The notes below the pieces were generated by a model. It was not told the DNA's origin. It ran no database searches and saw only the letters and a list, made by a program, of their open reading frames with translations. From Sediminibacterium sp. (GTDB taxonomy: Bacteria > Bacteroidota > Bacteroidia > Chitinophagales > Chitinophagaceae): a stretch of DNA of 52,609 nucleotides. This document shows, one piece after another, positions 17,105 through 27,000 of the stretch. The stretch spans positions 38,110 through 90,718 of the forward strand of contig JAQTZD010000002.1 of the NCBI GenBank assembly GCA_028687975.1, given 5' to 3'. Both the position numbers and the translations under genes were made by a program. Within the stretch, counting starts at the first letter, position 1. Each line of letters begins with the position of its first letter.

Positions 17105-17126
17105 TGCTCCCGGAAAAATATTGTTT

Positions 17127-18086
17127 ATGAAAAATATTCTTACATATACATTGAATAAAATGCAAGCCGGTAATTTGCTAAAGCTTAGCCTGGTACTTCT
17201 TCCGGTATTACTTTTTGCAACAGGTGTGCAGGCGCAGACAGACAGTACTGCTCCCGCATTAACCGAAACCGTTGCCGCCACTGCGCCTGAACTGATTTCC
17301 CCTTCCCTGGAACTGATTCCAGTGCAGAAAGCAGACCGTACCATCGATTGTAAAGTAAAGATGCAGGCCAAAGTGAATGGCGTGTTTTATAAACTGCCAT
17401 TGCTCAAAGTAAGCATAGTGCATGTGACTCCTGCAGGCGAAATTAATCTTGGGCATAGTATTACCGACCGAAATGGCAAAGCGGTAATCAATATAAATGC
17501 GGATTCTCTGATTGCGGATGCCGAAGGCAAAGTATCCCTGAAAGCAATTTATACCGGCAATAAACAAATGGAACCTGCCGAATCAGAAGTGGCAGTAAAG
17601 CGGGCATTGCTCACAGTCCATCCTGTAATGGTTGATTCAGTTTACACCATTCAGGCCCGATTGGTAGATATCAGTACAGGAATTGAAACACCCGTACCGG
17701 AAGCTGCATTGGGGTTATATGTAAAACGTAGTTTCTTTCCTTTGAAAATCGGAGAAGGCACAACCGATGCAGCAGGTGAGGCGTCTATAGAAGTTCCGGC
17801 ACATCTGCCAGGTGATGCCAAACACAATATTACATTGATCGCACGGCTGGATGAAAATGAGTTGTATGGCAATCTGGAAGCTGCTGTTGAACAACCCTGG
17901 GGAACCACAGTTTCAGATGCCAATATTCGTGCACCAAGAGCTTTATGGAGCAACCGGCCACCACTTTGGATGGTAATTACATTCACTATATTGGTGACCA
18001 TTGTTTGGGGGCACTATATAGTAATTATTTATGAACTGATCAGACTCAGGAAAGAAGAGCCGCATAATACCCCGGAAATTTCGTAA
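17127..18086 (+). CDS. Exported Ig-like protein with C-terminal membrane anchor
   Basis: A 319-residue protein from ATG 17127 (a TTG six bases upstream is less likely). Residues about 14-35 are a signal peptide ending VQAQTDS. Two Ig-like beta-sandwich domains follow (about 65-155 and 160-265), with turn motifs such as SITDRNGKAVIN and TDAAGEASIEVPA. Near the C-terminus WMVITFTILVTIVWGHYIVII is a transmembrane helix, followed by a short charged cytoplasmic tail. It starts 22 nt after the NrfD-like gene. I do not recognise a named family. A structural or assembly role in the respiratory complex is plausible from position alone. Confidence 0.75.
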   Translation: MKNILTYTLNKMQAGNLLKLSLVLLPVLLFATGVQAQTDSTAPALTETVAATAPELISPSLELIPVQKADRTIDCKVKMQAKVNGVFYKLPLLKVSIVHVTPAGEINLGHSITDRNGKAVININADSLIADAEGKVSLKAIYTGNKQMEPAESEVAVKRALLTVHPVMVDSVYTIQARLVDISTGIETPVPEAALGLYVKRSFFPLKIGEGTTDAAGEASIEVPAHLPGDAKHNITLIARLDENELYGNLEAAVEQPWGTTVSDANIRAPRALWSNRPPLWMVITFTILVTIVWGHYIVIIYELIRLRKEEPHNTPEIS

Positions 18087-18123
18087 CTTATAAAACCAAT
18101 TCAATAATTAAAAAATTCAGACA

Positions 18124-18525
18124 ATGAAAATGAAACTAATGATGCTGGGTGCGGTACTTTTTGTAGTAACCTCTTTTGCTTTCACTGCTTTTAATCAGGC
18201 AAAACCATGGCCTGTTCCGGATGCTCAAAAAAATAAAGTAAATCCCTTAAAAGGTAATGCAGCATCTGTTGCTGAAGGTAAAACACTGTATACTCAGCAC
18301 TGTAAATCTTGTCATGGTACCAAAGGAAAAGGAGACGGACCTAAAGCCGCTCAGCTGGATACCGAATGTGGCGATTTCACCACTTCTGCATTCCAGTCTC
18401 AAACAGACGGTTCTTTGTTTTATAAAACAGCAGAAGGAAGAAAAGATATGCCATCCTTCAAGAAAAAAATTCCTGACGCAGATGAAATCTGGTCTATCAT
18501 CAATTATATGAGGACCCTTAAATAA
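18124..18525 (+). CDS. Small periplasmic cytochrome c
   Basis: A 133-residue class I cytochrome c. Residues 1-22 are a signal peptide, CKSCHG (Cys60, Cys63, His64) is the haem-binding site, GKGDGPKA follows as in bacterial cytochromes, and a distal Met is probably in KDMPSFKKK. The final helix EIWSIINYMRTL is standard. It is the last gene of the module and is closed by a clear terminator 58 nt downstream. It could be the soluble electron carrier that connects the complex to a terminal oxidase. Confidence 0.93.
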   Translation: MKMKLMMLGAVLFVVTSFAFTAFNQAKPWPVPDAQKNKVNPLKGNAASVAEGKTLYTQHCKSCHGTKGKGDGPKAAQLDTECGDFTTSAFQSQTDGSLFYKTAEGRKDMPSFKKKIPDADEIWSIINYMRTLK

Positions 18526-18918
18526 GTTTGGTTACGCGTTGTTAATGTCCTTTTTTAAAGAATGCAATCCATCTTGAAACGCAGACCCCCTTTTTTAGGG
18601 GGTCTTTTATTTGGCTGATATTCTTAAATATTGAATATCAGTGCAGGTTGAGAAAATGTATCGCAATTTTGCCCGGATGTATCCTAAAGCACTGTAAAAC
18701 AATTTCCTTAGCGTTTGCTTGCCTTCACCGGAAAACTTGCTGCTTCAACGCTAGCATGATCAGAAAGAAGATTGTTATGAGAAAGTAGTTGATTTAAATC
18801 AATGATATTTCTTGTTTTCGCTCAATGCAATCCCCTTGTTGTTTGCTTAATTTTGTGATGTAAACATGAACTACTAATGCAGTGGAGCAGGTTTATTCAA
18901 CTCATTACATGAGCAACA
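18526..18918. other. Intergenic region after the respiratory operon
   Basis: No gene is supported here. It contains the terminator at 18584-18604 and, at 18848-18855, a TAATTTTG box that fits the Bacteroidota -7 consensus about 60 nt before the dioxygenase start. No convincing -33 element was found at the expected distance. Confidence 0.55.
18584..18604 (+). terminator. Rho-independent terminator of the respiratory operon
   Basis: Perfect 7-bp GC-rich stem GACCCCC / GGGGGTC around a TTTTTTA loop, followed directly by TTTTAT. It lies 58 nt after the cytochrome c stop codon. Confidence 0.9.
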
Positions 18919-19764
18919 ATGACAACAGGAATACATACATTGAGCAGTTTTAAACAATTTACCGGGAACCTGAAGCCCGGCGAAGGTCTTATGCCGGTAT
19001 TGTTTATAGGCCACGGTTCTCCAATAAATGGAATTGAGGACAACGAGTTCAGCAGACGGTGGGCAGTAATGGCAAAAGAAATTCCAGTACCCCAGGCTGT
19101 GCTGGTTGTATCCGCACATTGGTTTACAAGGGGCACTCAAATTACCTCCATGGATTTTCCGCCAACCATACATGATTTTGGCGGTTTCCCGGAAGAACTA
19201 TTTCGGGTTCAGTACCCTGCTCCCGGCAATCCTGCCCTGGCAAAAGAAACTGCTTCCATGATTCATACAACCGATGTGGTATTGTCTCACGATTGGGGAT
19301 TGGATCACGGCACCTGGACTATTGTAAGGCATATGTACCCGGAGGCCAATATTCCTGTTTTACAGGTAAGCATCGATTATACTAAAGATGCTCAGTATCA
19401 CTACGACCTGGCAAAGGAGATATATGCACTGCGTAAAAAACGTGTGTTGATTATTGGTAGTGGAAACATGGTACATAATCTGCGTATGGTAGCATGGAGC
19501 AGATTGAATGAACCGGAGTACGGGTACGATTGGGCGTTGCAGATGAACGACCGGTTTAAAACATTGATTTCAGAAGGTAACCACAAAGACCTGATCCATT
19601 ATCAACGACTGGGGAAAGAAGCAATACTGGCTGTTCCTACTCCAGAACACTATTTGCCATTGGTATATACCCTGGCCCTACAGGACAGGAACGAAGAGGT
19701 TTCTTTCTTCAACGACAAAGCTGTGGGAGGTTCGCTGACAATGACCTCCGTAAGAATTGGATAA
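18919..19764 (+). CDS. ygiD: DODA-type extradiol ring-cleavage dioxygenase (4,5-DOPA dioxygenase-like)
   Basis: A 281-residue class III extradiol dioxygenase-like protein of the YgiD/DODA family. VLFIGHGSPINGIEDNEFSRRW carries the first metal-binding His, VVSAHWFTRG the second, and LDHGTWTIVRHMYP the active-site His and substrate-side residues. In other bacteria YgiD opens the ring of L-DOPA or related catechols using a divalent metal. The protein has no signal peptide and is probably cytoplasmic. It stands alone, about 400 nt after the respiratory operon. The upstream frame begins with several possible codons; ATG 18919 gives a normal N-terminus. Natural substrate unknown. Confidence 0.9.
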   Translation: MTTGIHTLSSFKQFTGNLKPGEGLMPVLFIGHGSPINGIEDNEFSRRWAVMAKEIPVPQAVLVVSAHWFTRGTQITSMDFPPTIHDFGGFPEELFRVQYPAPGNPALAKETASMIHTTDVVLSHDWGLDHGTWTIVRHMYPEANIPVLQVSIDYTKDAQYHYDLAKEIYALRKKRVLIIGSGNMVHNLRMVAWSRLNEPEYGYDWALQMNDRFKTLISEGNHKDLIHYQRLGKEAILAVPTPEHYLPLVYTLALQDRNEEVSFFNDKAVGGSLTMTSVRIG

Positions 19765-19799
19765 AAATTTTTCATTTCTGGAGTTGAAACAATCATCAT

Positions 19800-20450
19800 A
19801 TTGGCTAAAGGCAAGCAAAAGTTACCGATGTTTTTGCTCTCGGTTTCCAATATGACTGCCATGTTGGGAGCCATTTTTTACGAATACCCGCATTTTTTGC
19901 GCGTTCCTGCCCCCTTCCTGTATTTGCTGGGCTCCACATCCTGGCTCTTTACAAGAACATTGCTATATGGGGAATCCCGATTTCAGAAGACACCTCGATC
20001 CGGCTTCAGCCAAAGTTTTTCAACAATGGTTCGACCGATGTCTTCAGGGAGAAACGGTACAGGTTGAAGAAAAGTTTCAGCTGCACAACAAAAGTGGGTT
20101 TACCTGGTTGCATATCAGTTTTACGGGCACATTACGATGAAATTGGTAAGCTGAAAGGAGTATCTGTGGGAGCCAATTCCATTGACGATAAAAAGCGAAT
20201 GACCCATCTTCAGGAAAAATATATACAGCGACTGGATGAACTTGCCTGGGACAGCTCCCACCTGCTTCGTGCTCCCGTAGCTAATATGAAAGGGATCATC
20301 AATTTAATAGCACAAAAAGACATTCAGTTGAGTTATGAAGAAAAAGAACAGCTCATTAGCCATATGTCCGATGAATTAAATGATCTGGATCAGGTGATCC
20401 AGGATATGGTGGCGAAAGCCAGAAAGGAACTGGAAGATCGGGTGGTCTAA
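19800..20450 (+). pseudogene. Frameshifted remnant of a sensor protein (membrane segment, PAS, HisKA without ATPase)
   Basis: Coding pieces lie in three frames. The first (from about 19800) reads as two hydrophobic helices with YPHFLRVPAPFLYLLGS, a look typical of the membrane region of Bacteroidota AraC-type regulators. The second (19979-20137) reads as the end of a PAS domain (DFRRHLDPASAKVFQQWFD, SGFTWLHISFTGT). The third continues the same PAS domain (YDEIGKLKGVSVGANSI) and then a HisKA-like helix with DSSHLLRAPVANMKGIINL. The PAS pieces join perfectly if one extra T at about 20130-20133 is ignored. The product stops before any HATPase domain. It is therefore either a decayed kinase or a chimera of two decayed genes. 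A sequencing error could explain only the last frame change. Confidence 0.7.
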
Positions 20451-20562
20451 ATTAAGGTACTAAAATATACCATTGAAAATCCATGATTTTCATCATTTAT
20501 AGGGCCAAAAAGGCGGAGTACCTTTAGAGACAGAATTATTCTGTAAGGTCCAATACGGTATT

Positions 20563-23500
20563 ATGAAGCCAACACAAAAACTCATTGCTTTTTTTATTGT
20601 CATTGTATTTTTGGGCGGTATAGCTGTGTTCCGGGCAACAGAAAGCAGTTCTGCCCTTAAAGAACCCCAAAACAAGATTTCCAAAACTCCCCCACGGAGC
20701 AGGCAAATAACCCGATTGAAGCTCCCTGCAGTGGTGCAAAAAAAAGCCACCTCCTTGAGGCAGGTGAATGAAAAAATCAGCCTGCTGGTATCCGGCGGAA
20801 CAGTAAATGAGCAACTGGAGGCAGAGCGAAAGGCCTACGAAGAGTATTATGCGAACCATCCCTTTGTGCGCAATGCAGTGAGAGCCGTTGGGAAAGATGC
20901 AGGTACACACAATAAAACAAGCGGCCCCAACCGTGCATGGCAGCAGGATTATATGAGAACCATGAATCCATTGCTAAAAAGGCCAACTCCGGAATTGTTA
21001 CCAGCAATCATCCGGCAAAATGAAGCTGCTCGAAAAGAAGCACAAATCAGAAGTTTAAGTATTCCAGGTACTGGTACAGAGCCCTATAAAAACTGGGTAG
21101 AAAGAGGGCCTAATAATATAGGTGGAAGAACCCGGGCCCTGGTATGGGATCCGAATGATCCATTGAAGAAAAAAGTTTGGGCAGGAGGTGTTACCGGGGG
21201 GCTTTGGTACAATGATGATATTACCGATTCTGCCTCTTCCTGGAAAAAAATCAGTGATGTGTGGAGCAGTCTTGCCGTAACCTGTATTGCATTTGATCCG
21301 ATTAACCCCAAAATTGCATATGTAGGAACGGGTGAAGGTTTTGAAGTAAACAGTTCGGTAGGTGCGGGAATCTGGAAGACGATTAATGGCGGAGTAACCT
21401 GGGAGCAGTTGCCATCAACAGTTCAGTTTAAATATACCAACGACCTGGTTGTTAGAAATGAATCCGGGAAATCGGTTATTTATGCAGCTATTGATGCGAG
21501 TACAAATTATGATTTAAATATCGGTTTTGAAAATGCGGGCTTACAAAGATCGTTGGATTCAGGACGAACCTGGAAGCAGGTGTTACCGGATATTACTGGT
21601 ACGGATGTAAATTATGGAGCGGCATCTTTATCTATCGGAAAAGATAACCGTTTATGGCTTGGTACCAAAGCAAGTCCTTATGGCAAAAGTGAAACATATG
21701 GAGATTTCACTAATCGGGGAGGCGGGTATGTATTGGTGTACAATGATCAGGATTCTGTCTGGAAGGTTTCAGACTCTGCAAACGTTAAACTAGGCTCAGG
21801 CAGAGTAAGTGTTGCAACAGCTCCTTCCGATGCCAACTATGTATATTCCTTTATTGAAAATGAAAGATATGTGCATTCTATCAGAAAAACGGTGGATGGC
21901 GGCAAAACCTGGGATACATGCAAACTTCCCCGTTCTGCAGAAGTAAGTACTAACCCAAAAAATGATTTCACCAATGGCCAGGCAGAGTATGATCAGGTGA
22001 TAAAAGTAGACCCCAATAATCCCAGGGTAGTGATTGTTGGTGGGGTAGATCTCTATATGACCAAAGACGCGGGAAATACCTGGAAACAGATTTCAAGGTG
22101 GTCCGAAAATCCCCACATGGATTGGCTGAAGTGCTCTATTGTTCATGCAGACCAGCATGCTATAGTTTATAAATCAGGCAGTTCAGATACGGTGATTTTT
22201 GGTACGGATGGAGGAGTGTTTTACAGTGCCAACATCTTAAAAGCAGATAGCAATGCAGTAATTGATGCCAGAAACAAAAACTATAATGTAACTCAATTTT
22301 ATACGGTGGCCATACACCCTGAAGCAGGAAAGGACTATTATCTGGCGGGCTCACAGGACAATGGTACGCAGCGTTTTACTTTACCTAGATTTGATAAAAC
22401 GACTGACATATATGGTGGGGACGGTGGATATACGTTTATCAATCAGAAAAATCCAAGATACCAGATTGTGTCTTATATACAGAATGTTTATGGTATTCAT
22501 ACCACCGAAACAGGAGGTTATGAACAGGCACAGAAACTTTTAGCAGACGATACTTCCGGATCGTTCATCAATATTGCCTGTTATGATGATAGTCTCAACA
22601 TGCTCTATACTTATAAATATGCTGATGCTAAAAAAATACAAGTCAGCTTGTACCGGATAAAAATTGTTGAAAGATCAGATACGCCCGGTAAGTTTAATCC
22701 TGTGATAGATTCCATCATAGTGAAAGGCACATCCTTTAATATAACCGCTATGAGATTATCTCCTTATTCAAAAGGTTCCTCTACTGTTTTTGCAGGTACC
22801 TCTTCCGGTATGTTGTACAAAATAAAAAACGCAGATAAACAAACATATAGTGTTGAATTGATGCCAGGAAATCTTCCGATCGGATCAATTTCCTGTATCG
22901 AGGTAGGTGCCAGCGAAGACGAACTGTTGGTTACTTATTTCAACTATGGGGTAGAGAAAATCTGGTATACCAAAAATGGAGGACTTACCTGGGAAAACAA
23001 GAAAGGAAATATTCCGGATATACCGGTAAGGTGGTCGCTATTTAATCCCAATAACAGATTGAACGAAGTAATACTGGCTACAGAACTGGGTATTTACGGC
23101 ACTACTAATTTTAGTGCGGTTAATCCCATCTGGGCTTTGTCCAATAATGGGTTTGCAAACGTGCGAACAGATATGCTGCAGATCAGAAATTCAGATCAGC
23201 AGGTGGTTGCTGCTACATTTGGAAGAGGATTGTATACCTCTTACGGATTTGCGGTTTGTTCAACTAAAATACCTGTTGTAAAAGATATTTCTTATTGCAA
23301 AAACGTAACTACTCAGCCGCTTACCGCATCAATACCCTTAACAGGTAATTCGCTGAAATGGTATACACAGCAGTTGGGCGGAACAGGCTCGTTAACTCCG
23401 CCGGTACCATCATCGGATAGTGTAAAAATGATGAGCTATTATGTTTCTGAAGTAAATGCAAATGGCTGTGAAAGTGAAAGGGCCAGGTTAACGGTAACAA

Positions 23501-23949
23501 TCCATGATAATCCGCTTAAACCCGTCATCAGTAAAAACGGAATAGCACTGAATACCCCTGCAGTTGAAAATTATCAATGGCTGTTGAATAATTCACCCAT
23601 CGCCGGAGCTACAACCAGTACCCATTATCCGCTTCTGCCTGGCAACTACAACGTGGTAGCTGTTAACCAGTACGGTTGTTCTGATACCAGTCTGGTTCAT
23701 CGGGTATCAGATTTCAATTTCAGCATTTTCCCGAATCCGGCGCACAGTGAAGTTTGGATAGATCTGGAATATATGCCAAGGAATGAAGTGTATATCAGGA
23801 TCATTGGCAGCAACGGAGCAGAATACAGACGGATTAAAACGCAGCAACAGCGAACAAAAATGGTGGTTGCAGGCTTACCTTCCGGAATTTATTATGTTGA
23901 AGTGAATTATGGGAAATGGGTACAGACCCTGCAATTGGTGGTTCAGTAA
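20563..23949 (+). CDS. Large secreted Asp-box (BNR/sortilin-like) beta-propeller protein with T9SS sorting domain
   Basis: A 1128-residue protein. Residues 1-25 are a signal peptide or signal anchor, and 30-170 a polar helical pro-region. Then comes a seven-to-ten-bladed propeller region (about 165-905) with repeated Asp-box motifs: INGGVTWEQLP, DSGRTWKQVLP, DGGKTWDTC, DAGNTWKQIS and NGGLTWENKKG. After that there are Ig-like segments (about 910-1045) and a C-terminal type A sorting domain beginning FSIFPNPAHSEVWIDL. The sorting domain directs export by the Bacteroidota type IX system and surface attachment or release. The propeller resembles glycosidases of the GH74/sialidase style and sortilins, but no catalytic residues were identified. 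It is flanked by a decayed gene and a membrane protein, so context gives no function. Confidence 0.92.
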   Translation: MKPTQKLIAFFIVIVFLGGIAVFRATESSSALKEPQNKISKTPPRSRQITRLKLPAVVQKKATSLRQVNEKISLLVSGGTVNEQLEAERKAYEEYYANHPFVRNAVRAVGKDAGTHNKTSGPNRAWQQDYMRTMNPLLKRPTPELLPAIIRQNEAARKEAQIRSLSIPGTGTEPYKNWVERGPNNIGGRTRALVWDPNDPLKKKVWAGGVTGGLWYNDDITDSASSWKKISDVWSSLAVTCIAFDPINPKIAYVGTGEGFEVNSSVGAGIWKTINGGVTWEQLPSTVQFKYTNDLVVRNESGKSVIYAAIDASTNYDLNIGFENAGLQRSLDSGRTWKQVLPDITGTDVNYGAASLSIGKDNRLWLGTKASPYGKSETYGDFTNRGGGYVLVYNDQDSVWKVSDSANVKLGSGRVSVATAPSDANYVYSFIENERYVHSIRKTVDGGKTWDTCKLPRSAEVSTNPKNDFTNGQAEYDQVIKVDPNNPRVVIVGGVDLYMTKDAGNTWKQISRWSENPHMDWLKCSIVHADQHAIVYKSGSSDTVIFGTDGGVFYSANILKADSNAVIDARNKNYNVTQFYTVAIHPEAGKDYYLAGSQDNGTQRFTLPRFDKTTDIYGGDGGYTFINQKNPRYQIVSYIQNVYGIHTTETGGYEQAQKLLADDTSGSFINIACYDDSLNMLYTYKYADAKKIQVSLYRIKIVERSDTPGKFNPVIDSIIVKGTSFNITAMRLSPYSKGSSTVFAGTSSGMLYKIKNADKQTYSVELMPGNLPIGSISCIEVGASEDELLVTYFNYGVEKIWYTKNGGLTWENKKGNIPDIPVRWSLFNPNNRLNEVILATELGIYGTTNFSAVNPIWALSNNGFANVRTDMLQIRNSDQQVVAATFGRGLYTSYGFAVCSTKIPVVKDISYCKNVTTQPLTASIPLTGNSLKWYTQQLGGTGSLTPPVPSSDSVKMMSYYVSEVNANGCESERARLTVTIHDNPLKPVISKNGIALNTPAVENYQWLLNNSPIAGATTSTHYPLLPGNYNVVAVNQYGCSDTSLVHRVSDFNFSIFPNPAHSEVWIDLEYMPRNEVYIRIIGSNGAEYRRIKTQQQRTKMVVAGLPSGIYYVEVNYGKWVQTLQLVVQ

Positions 23950-23978
23950 TACGAGCCCGTTTAAATAACTATTGTTTA

Positions 23979-24377
23979 TTACTGTTCTTGAGCAGAGATA
24001 TATTGCCTGTACTGCTTATAAAGAATCGTAATGCTTAGTAGTAATGAAACCCCTATATGCCAATAAATATATTTTGAAAGACCATTTGCTAATGTTACAG
24101 AAAGTAATGCAATTAATGATACGATAGCATTTGATACACCAAAAAAATTTACTATTCGTGGTATGATTTTATTTTTTCGAACAACCAATAATATTACACT
24201 TAAGAGTCCGCCAACGATGCTAAAAACCAGAAACCCAATTAAAAATAAACCAAGGAAAATAGAGGCATTTGCGTTTATTGAACGGGAATAAAGGTTAAAT
24301 AGAATTCCACTCATTATGATTAAAAAAGTGAATACTATTGACCATAAGCATAAATTAAGAAATGATTTATTGTTCAT
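23979..24377 (-). CDS. Small four-helix membrane protein of unknown function
   Basis: A 132-residue hydrophobic protein with four predicted membrane helices at about 10-30, 40-65, 73-97 and 100-120. Helix 2-3 loops carry VVRKNKIIPR, so the positive-inside rule puts that loop in the cytoplasm. No family was recognised. It converges on the T9SS gene with a 29-nt gap. Base composition is AT-rich compared with the preceding 24 kb, marking the beginning of the accessory half of the window. Confidence 0.7.
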   Translation of the reverse strand: MNNKSFLNLCLWSIVFTFLIIMSGILFNLYSRSINANASIFLGLFLIGFLVFSIVGGLLSVILLVVRKNKIIPRIVNFFGVSNAIVSLIALLSVTLANGLSKYIYWHIGVSLLLSITILYKQYRQYISAQEQ

Positions 24378-25376
24378 GTTAGAAGAGTTTATTGACAGGA
24401 TCCAGAATTAGGGCGACTATATCTTGGACCCGAATCAGTAAGAGGGCTTAATTATTAGTTCAATTTGCCGTAAAACATTCAATCATCCGTGTAGACGCAT
24501 CAAATTTAATTAACACTTATTTCAATAACACCATATCCCTTTGAGGCTAATAGTGCAGGTTCTATAAAGTGCTTTTGTTTGGGGCAAGTAAACAACTGAT
24601 AACAATACAATGTAACAAAAACATCAAGTATACCTAATTGCTCAAATGAAAACCTGTTATTTTTTTCATGAATCATGGCAGATCTTTCATAATAGCCTCA
24701 CTGATATATTGAACTGGCTTGATCAAGGGCATGTTTGCAGTAGTGGAAAACATTAAAGAAGTTCTAACGCAGAAATATATTGTATTAATGGTTAATCTTC
24801 CCTTTCGTCCATTAGTCCCATGATGTTAGGTGTTCTTCCCACTCAGATCGTGGCTGCTAATAAAAGCCACTACGATGCAGTAATAACAAACAGCGTTATC
24901 CCGACACACTTAAACTCTCATGAACTCAGTCTACAAAACGCCAGCGTCTCAAAAGTGGCTAACTCATATTCTTTTATTAGAAACTCGTTCTCTGGCAAAC
25001 ATTCACACATAACTGCTGCATCTGCCATATAGCGCAATAGAAAGTATCGGACTTTCCCGAACCGAAATAATTCGACACATTTTCCACCGAATCTCTTTAC
25101 CAAGTGCCTATCTGCGAGTGGTAAAGTTTGTGTTTCCGGCGCCTTTGCAAAAGAACTATGTTATAATGATAGGCCAATTACTTCAATCTTAAAACGGTTA
25201 TATCAATGAAAATACACACATTTATGACTGAAAAATTTAAACCTAAACATCTTTCCCAAGAGAAATTATGGATAAAAAGGAAAAATTGCTAAGTAAGGGG
25301 GTGAAAATGCCTAATCTGGCTCTCTTTTGAAACTCAACTTTAGGCTGTATATGATTTATTAATCAGAAAACTTAAA
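24378..25376. other. One-kilobase region without an intact gene
   Basis: I see only short frames interrupted by stops. One stretch of about 90 codons (roughly 24918-25196, plus strand) would be continuous apart from one TAA and ends VFPAPLQKNYVIMIGQLLQS, but I cannot assign it. The composition and broken frames suggest decayed coding DNA rather than regulatory sequence. No repeats or hairpins of note were found. Confidence 0.5.
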
Positions 25377-25849
25377 ATGGCACAATTTGATATCCCAAAC
25401 CGGGATGACATCGGCGCCGAAAGCGGGACGTATTTGATCAATTAACAAACCAGCTAGGCTATGTTCCAAGTCTTGTGAAACATTGGTTATTTCTGATGCA
25501 GGATTCGGCAACTACTTGCAATTTCAAAATGGCAAAACTTCTTATACTGGTTAAGAGAATAAGGTAGCAGAACTGTTAGCGTGTTAGCGAGTGAAGTAAG
25601 CGGATGCAATTATTGTCGTAACACTCAAACAATAGTTGACGGAATGAATGGGGTCGCCATTACTCAGATTCTGAAAATTAGGCGAGATTCTGCATCATTT
25701 GACGATAAGCTTAATGCCTAGATTAAACTGGCTTATGAATATCTCGCAAAGATTTTAAAATTGACTATATTAAAGGTTCAATAGTTGATTTAATCATTGT
25801 GATCGGCGATGAATCGGTAACGAATTATTTAGACAAAATGGCCCCTTAA
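25377..25849 (+). pseudogene. Decayed AhpD/carboxymuconolactone decarboxylase-like gene
   Basis: The stretch begins MAQFDIPNRDDIG, matching MKQFKVPTRENVS of the intact gene at 42371. It then shows, in shifting frames, LTNQLGYVPSLVKHWLF (like AKLGFVPNIYATYAY), VLASEVSGCNYCRNTQTIV (like VVSQINSCVYCLAAHTAV, keeping CxxC), DSASFDDKLNA, and finally YIKGSIVDLIIVIGDESVTN (like YTNESLIDTILAVGEKTITN). At least three frame changes and several in-frame stops destroy it. The order of pieces is complete from start to end. It is therefore a full-length relic of a fourth member of the family present in this window. Confidence 0.88.
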
Positions 25850-25917
25850 AATGGATTTATTTTGTATTATTTTTAGCTAAACTATTATTATAAGTGTAGA
25901 TAAATTTAAAATCGAAA

Positions 25918-27000
25918 ATGGGAAAAATTAAGCACCTCGTACTCTTACTTTTCATTGTTACTAACCTTTCAAATACTGTATTTGCTCAAAATATTTATGA
26001 GAAGATAGACAAACTAATTCAAACTGAATTCAATGATAAAAATGGCCCCGGTGGGGTATTTATGGTTGCTAAAAATGGCAAGCCAATTTATCAAAAAACT
26101 TTTGGTAAAGCTAATATGGAATTAGATGTTAGCCTGACAAATGAATATGTATTTCAATTAGGCTCAATGACCAAGCAATTTACAGCAATAGCAATACTAA
26201 TGCTGGAAGAACAAGGGAAATTGAATACAAATGACATCATTTCAAAATATATTCCAGATTATCCTTCTGGTAATAAAATAACTATTCATCACCTATTGAC
26301 ACATACATCAGGTATTAAGGATTTTACAAAAATGAAGTCACTTAGGGAAGTTTCTCAAAAAGAGATGACGCCAAAAATGATGATTGACTTCTTTAAAAAT
26401 GAACCCGTTGAGTTTGAGCCAGGCGAAAGATTTGATTATAATAATTCGGGGTATGTTCTTTTGGGGTACCTTATTGAGTTGGTTTCAGGGGAATCGTATA
26501 AGGACTATATTGAAAAGTACATATTTCAAAAAATTGGAATGAATCAATCTGGTTATGCAAGCGACCGGCAAATCATTTACAAAAGAGCGTATGGGTATCA
26601 AAGGAAAGAAAAGGGATATATAAATAAGACAATAATAAATTTCAGTATTCCTTTTTCTTCGGGCTCATTAATGTCAACAACAAATGATATGCTAAAATGG
26701 CAAAATTCCTTAAATCAGTATGTATTAGTAAATCCGGAAAGTACTAAAAAGGCATTTAGTAAATATAAATTGAATAATGGCGATGAATTTACGTATGGCT
26801 ACGGTTGGCACATTAAAGAAATTAATGGCAAACCGACAAGAGAACATGGGGGAAGTATTTTTGGTTTCAAAACAATGGGAGTTTATATACCGAGTGAAGA
26901 TATTTACGTTATCGGATTTAGTAATTGTGATTGTAATTCGCCAACTAAAATTGTACAGGATATTGCTAAATTGACTTTAGAAGCGTATAGCAAAAAATGA
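25918..27000 (+). CDS. Exported serine hydrolase of the class C beta-lactamase family
   Basis: A 360-residue protein with a signal peptide (residues 1-23, NTVFAQN) and a beta-lactamase/transpeptidase-like fold. SxxK nucleophile motif SMTK (Ser83, Lys86), the YxN motif in DYNNSGYVLLG, and a HGG triad motif in REHGGSIFG are all present. Such proteins act in the periplasm as esterases, D-amino-acid peptidases or amidases; few are true beta-lactamases. The gene starts 68 nt after the decayed AhpD-like gene and is followed by 456 nt before the ABC genes. Substrate unknown. Confidence 0.92.
   Translation: MGKIKHLVLLLFIVTNLSNTVFAQNIYEKIDKLIQTEFNDKNGPGGVFMVAKNGKPIYQKTFGKANMELDVSLTNEYVFQLGSMTKQFTAIAILMLEEQGKLNTNDIISKYIPDYPSGNKITIHHLLTHTSGIKDFTKMKSLREVSQKEMTPKMMIDFFKNEPVEFEPGERFDYNNSGYVLLGYLIELVSGESYKDYIEKYIFQKIGMNQSGYASDRQIIYKRAYGYQRKEKGYINKTIINFSIPFSSGSLMSTTNDMLKWQNSLNQYVLVNPESTKKAFSKYKLNNGDEFTYGYGWHIKEINGKPTREHGGSIFGFKTMGVYIPSEDIYVIGFSNCDCNSPTKIVQDIAKLTLEAYSKK

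Noticed and set aside
24820..25032. 70-codon plus-strand frame in the gene-poor region
   Set aside because: No recognisable motif, no hydrophobic or domain pattern, and it sits in a stretch of otherwise broken frames; likely chance.
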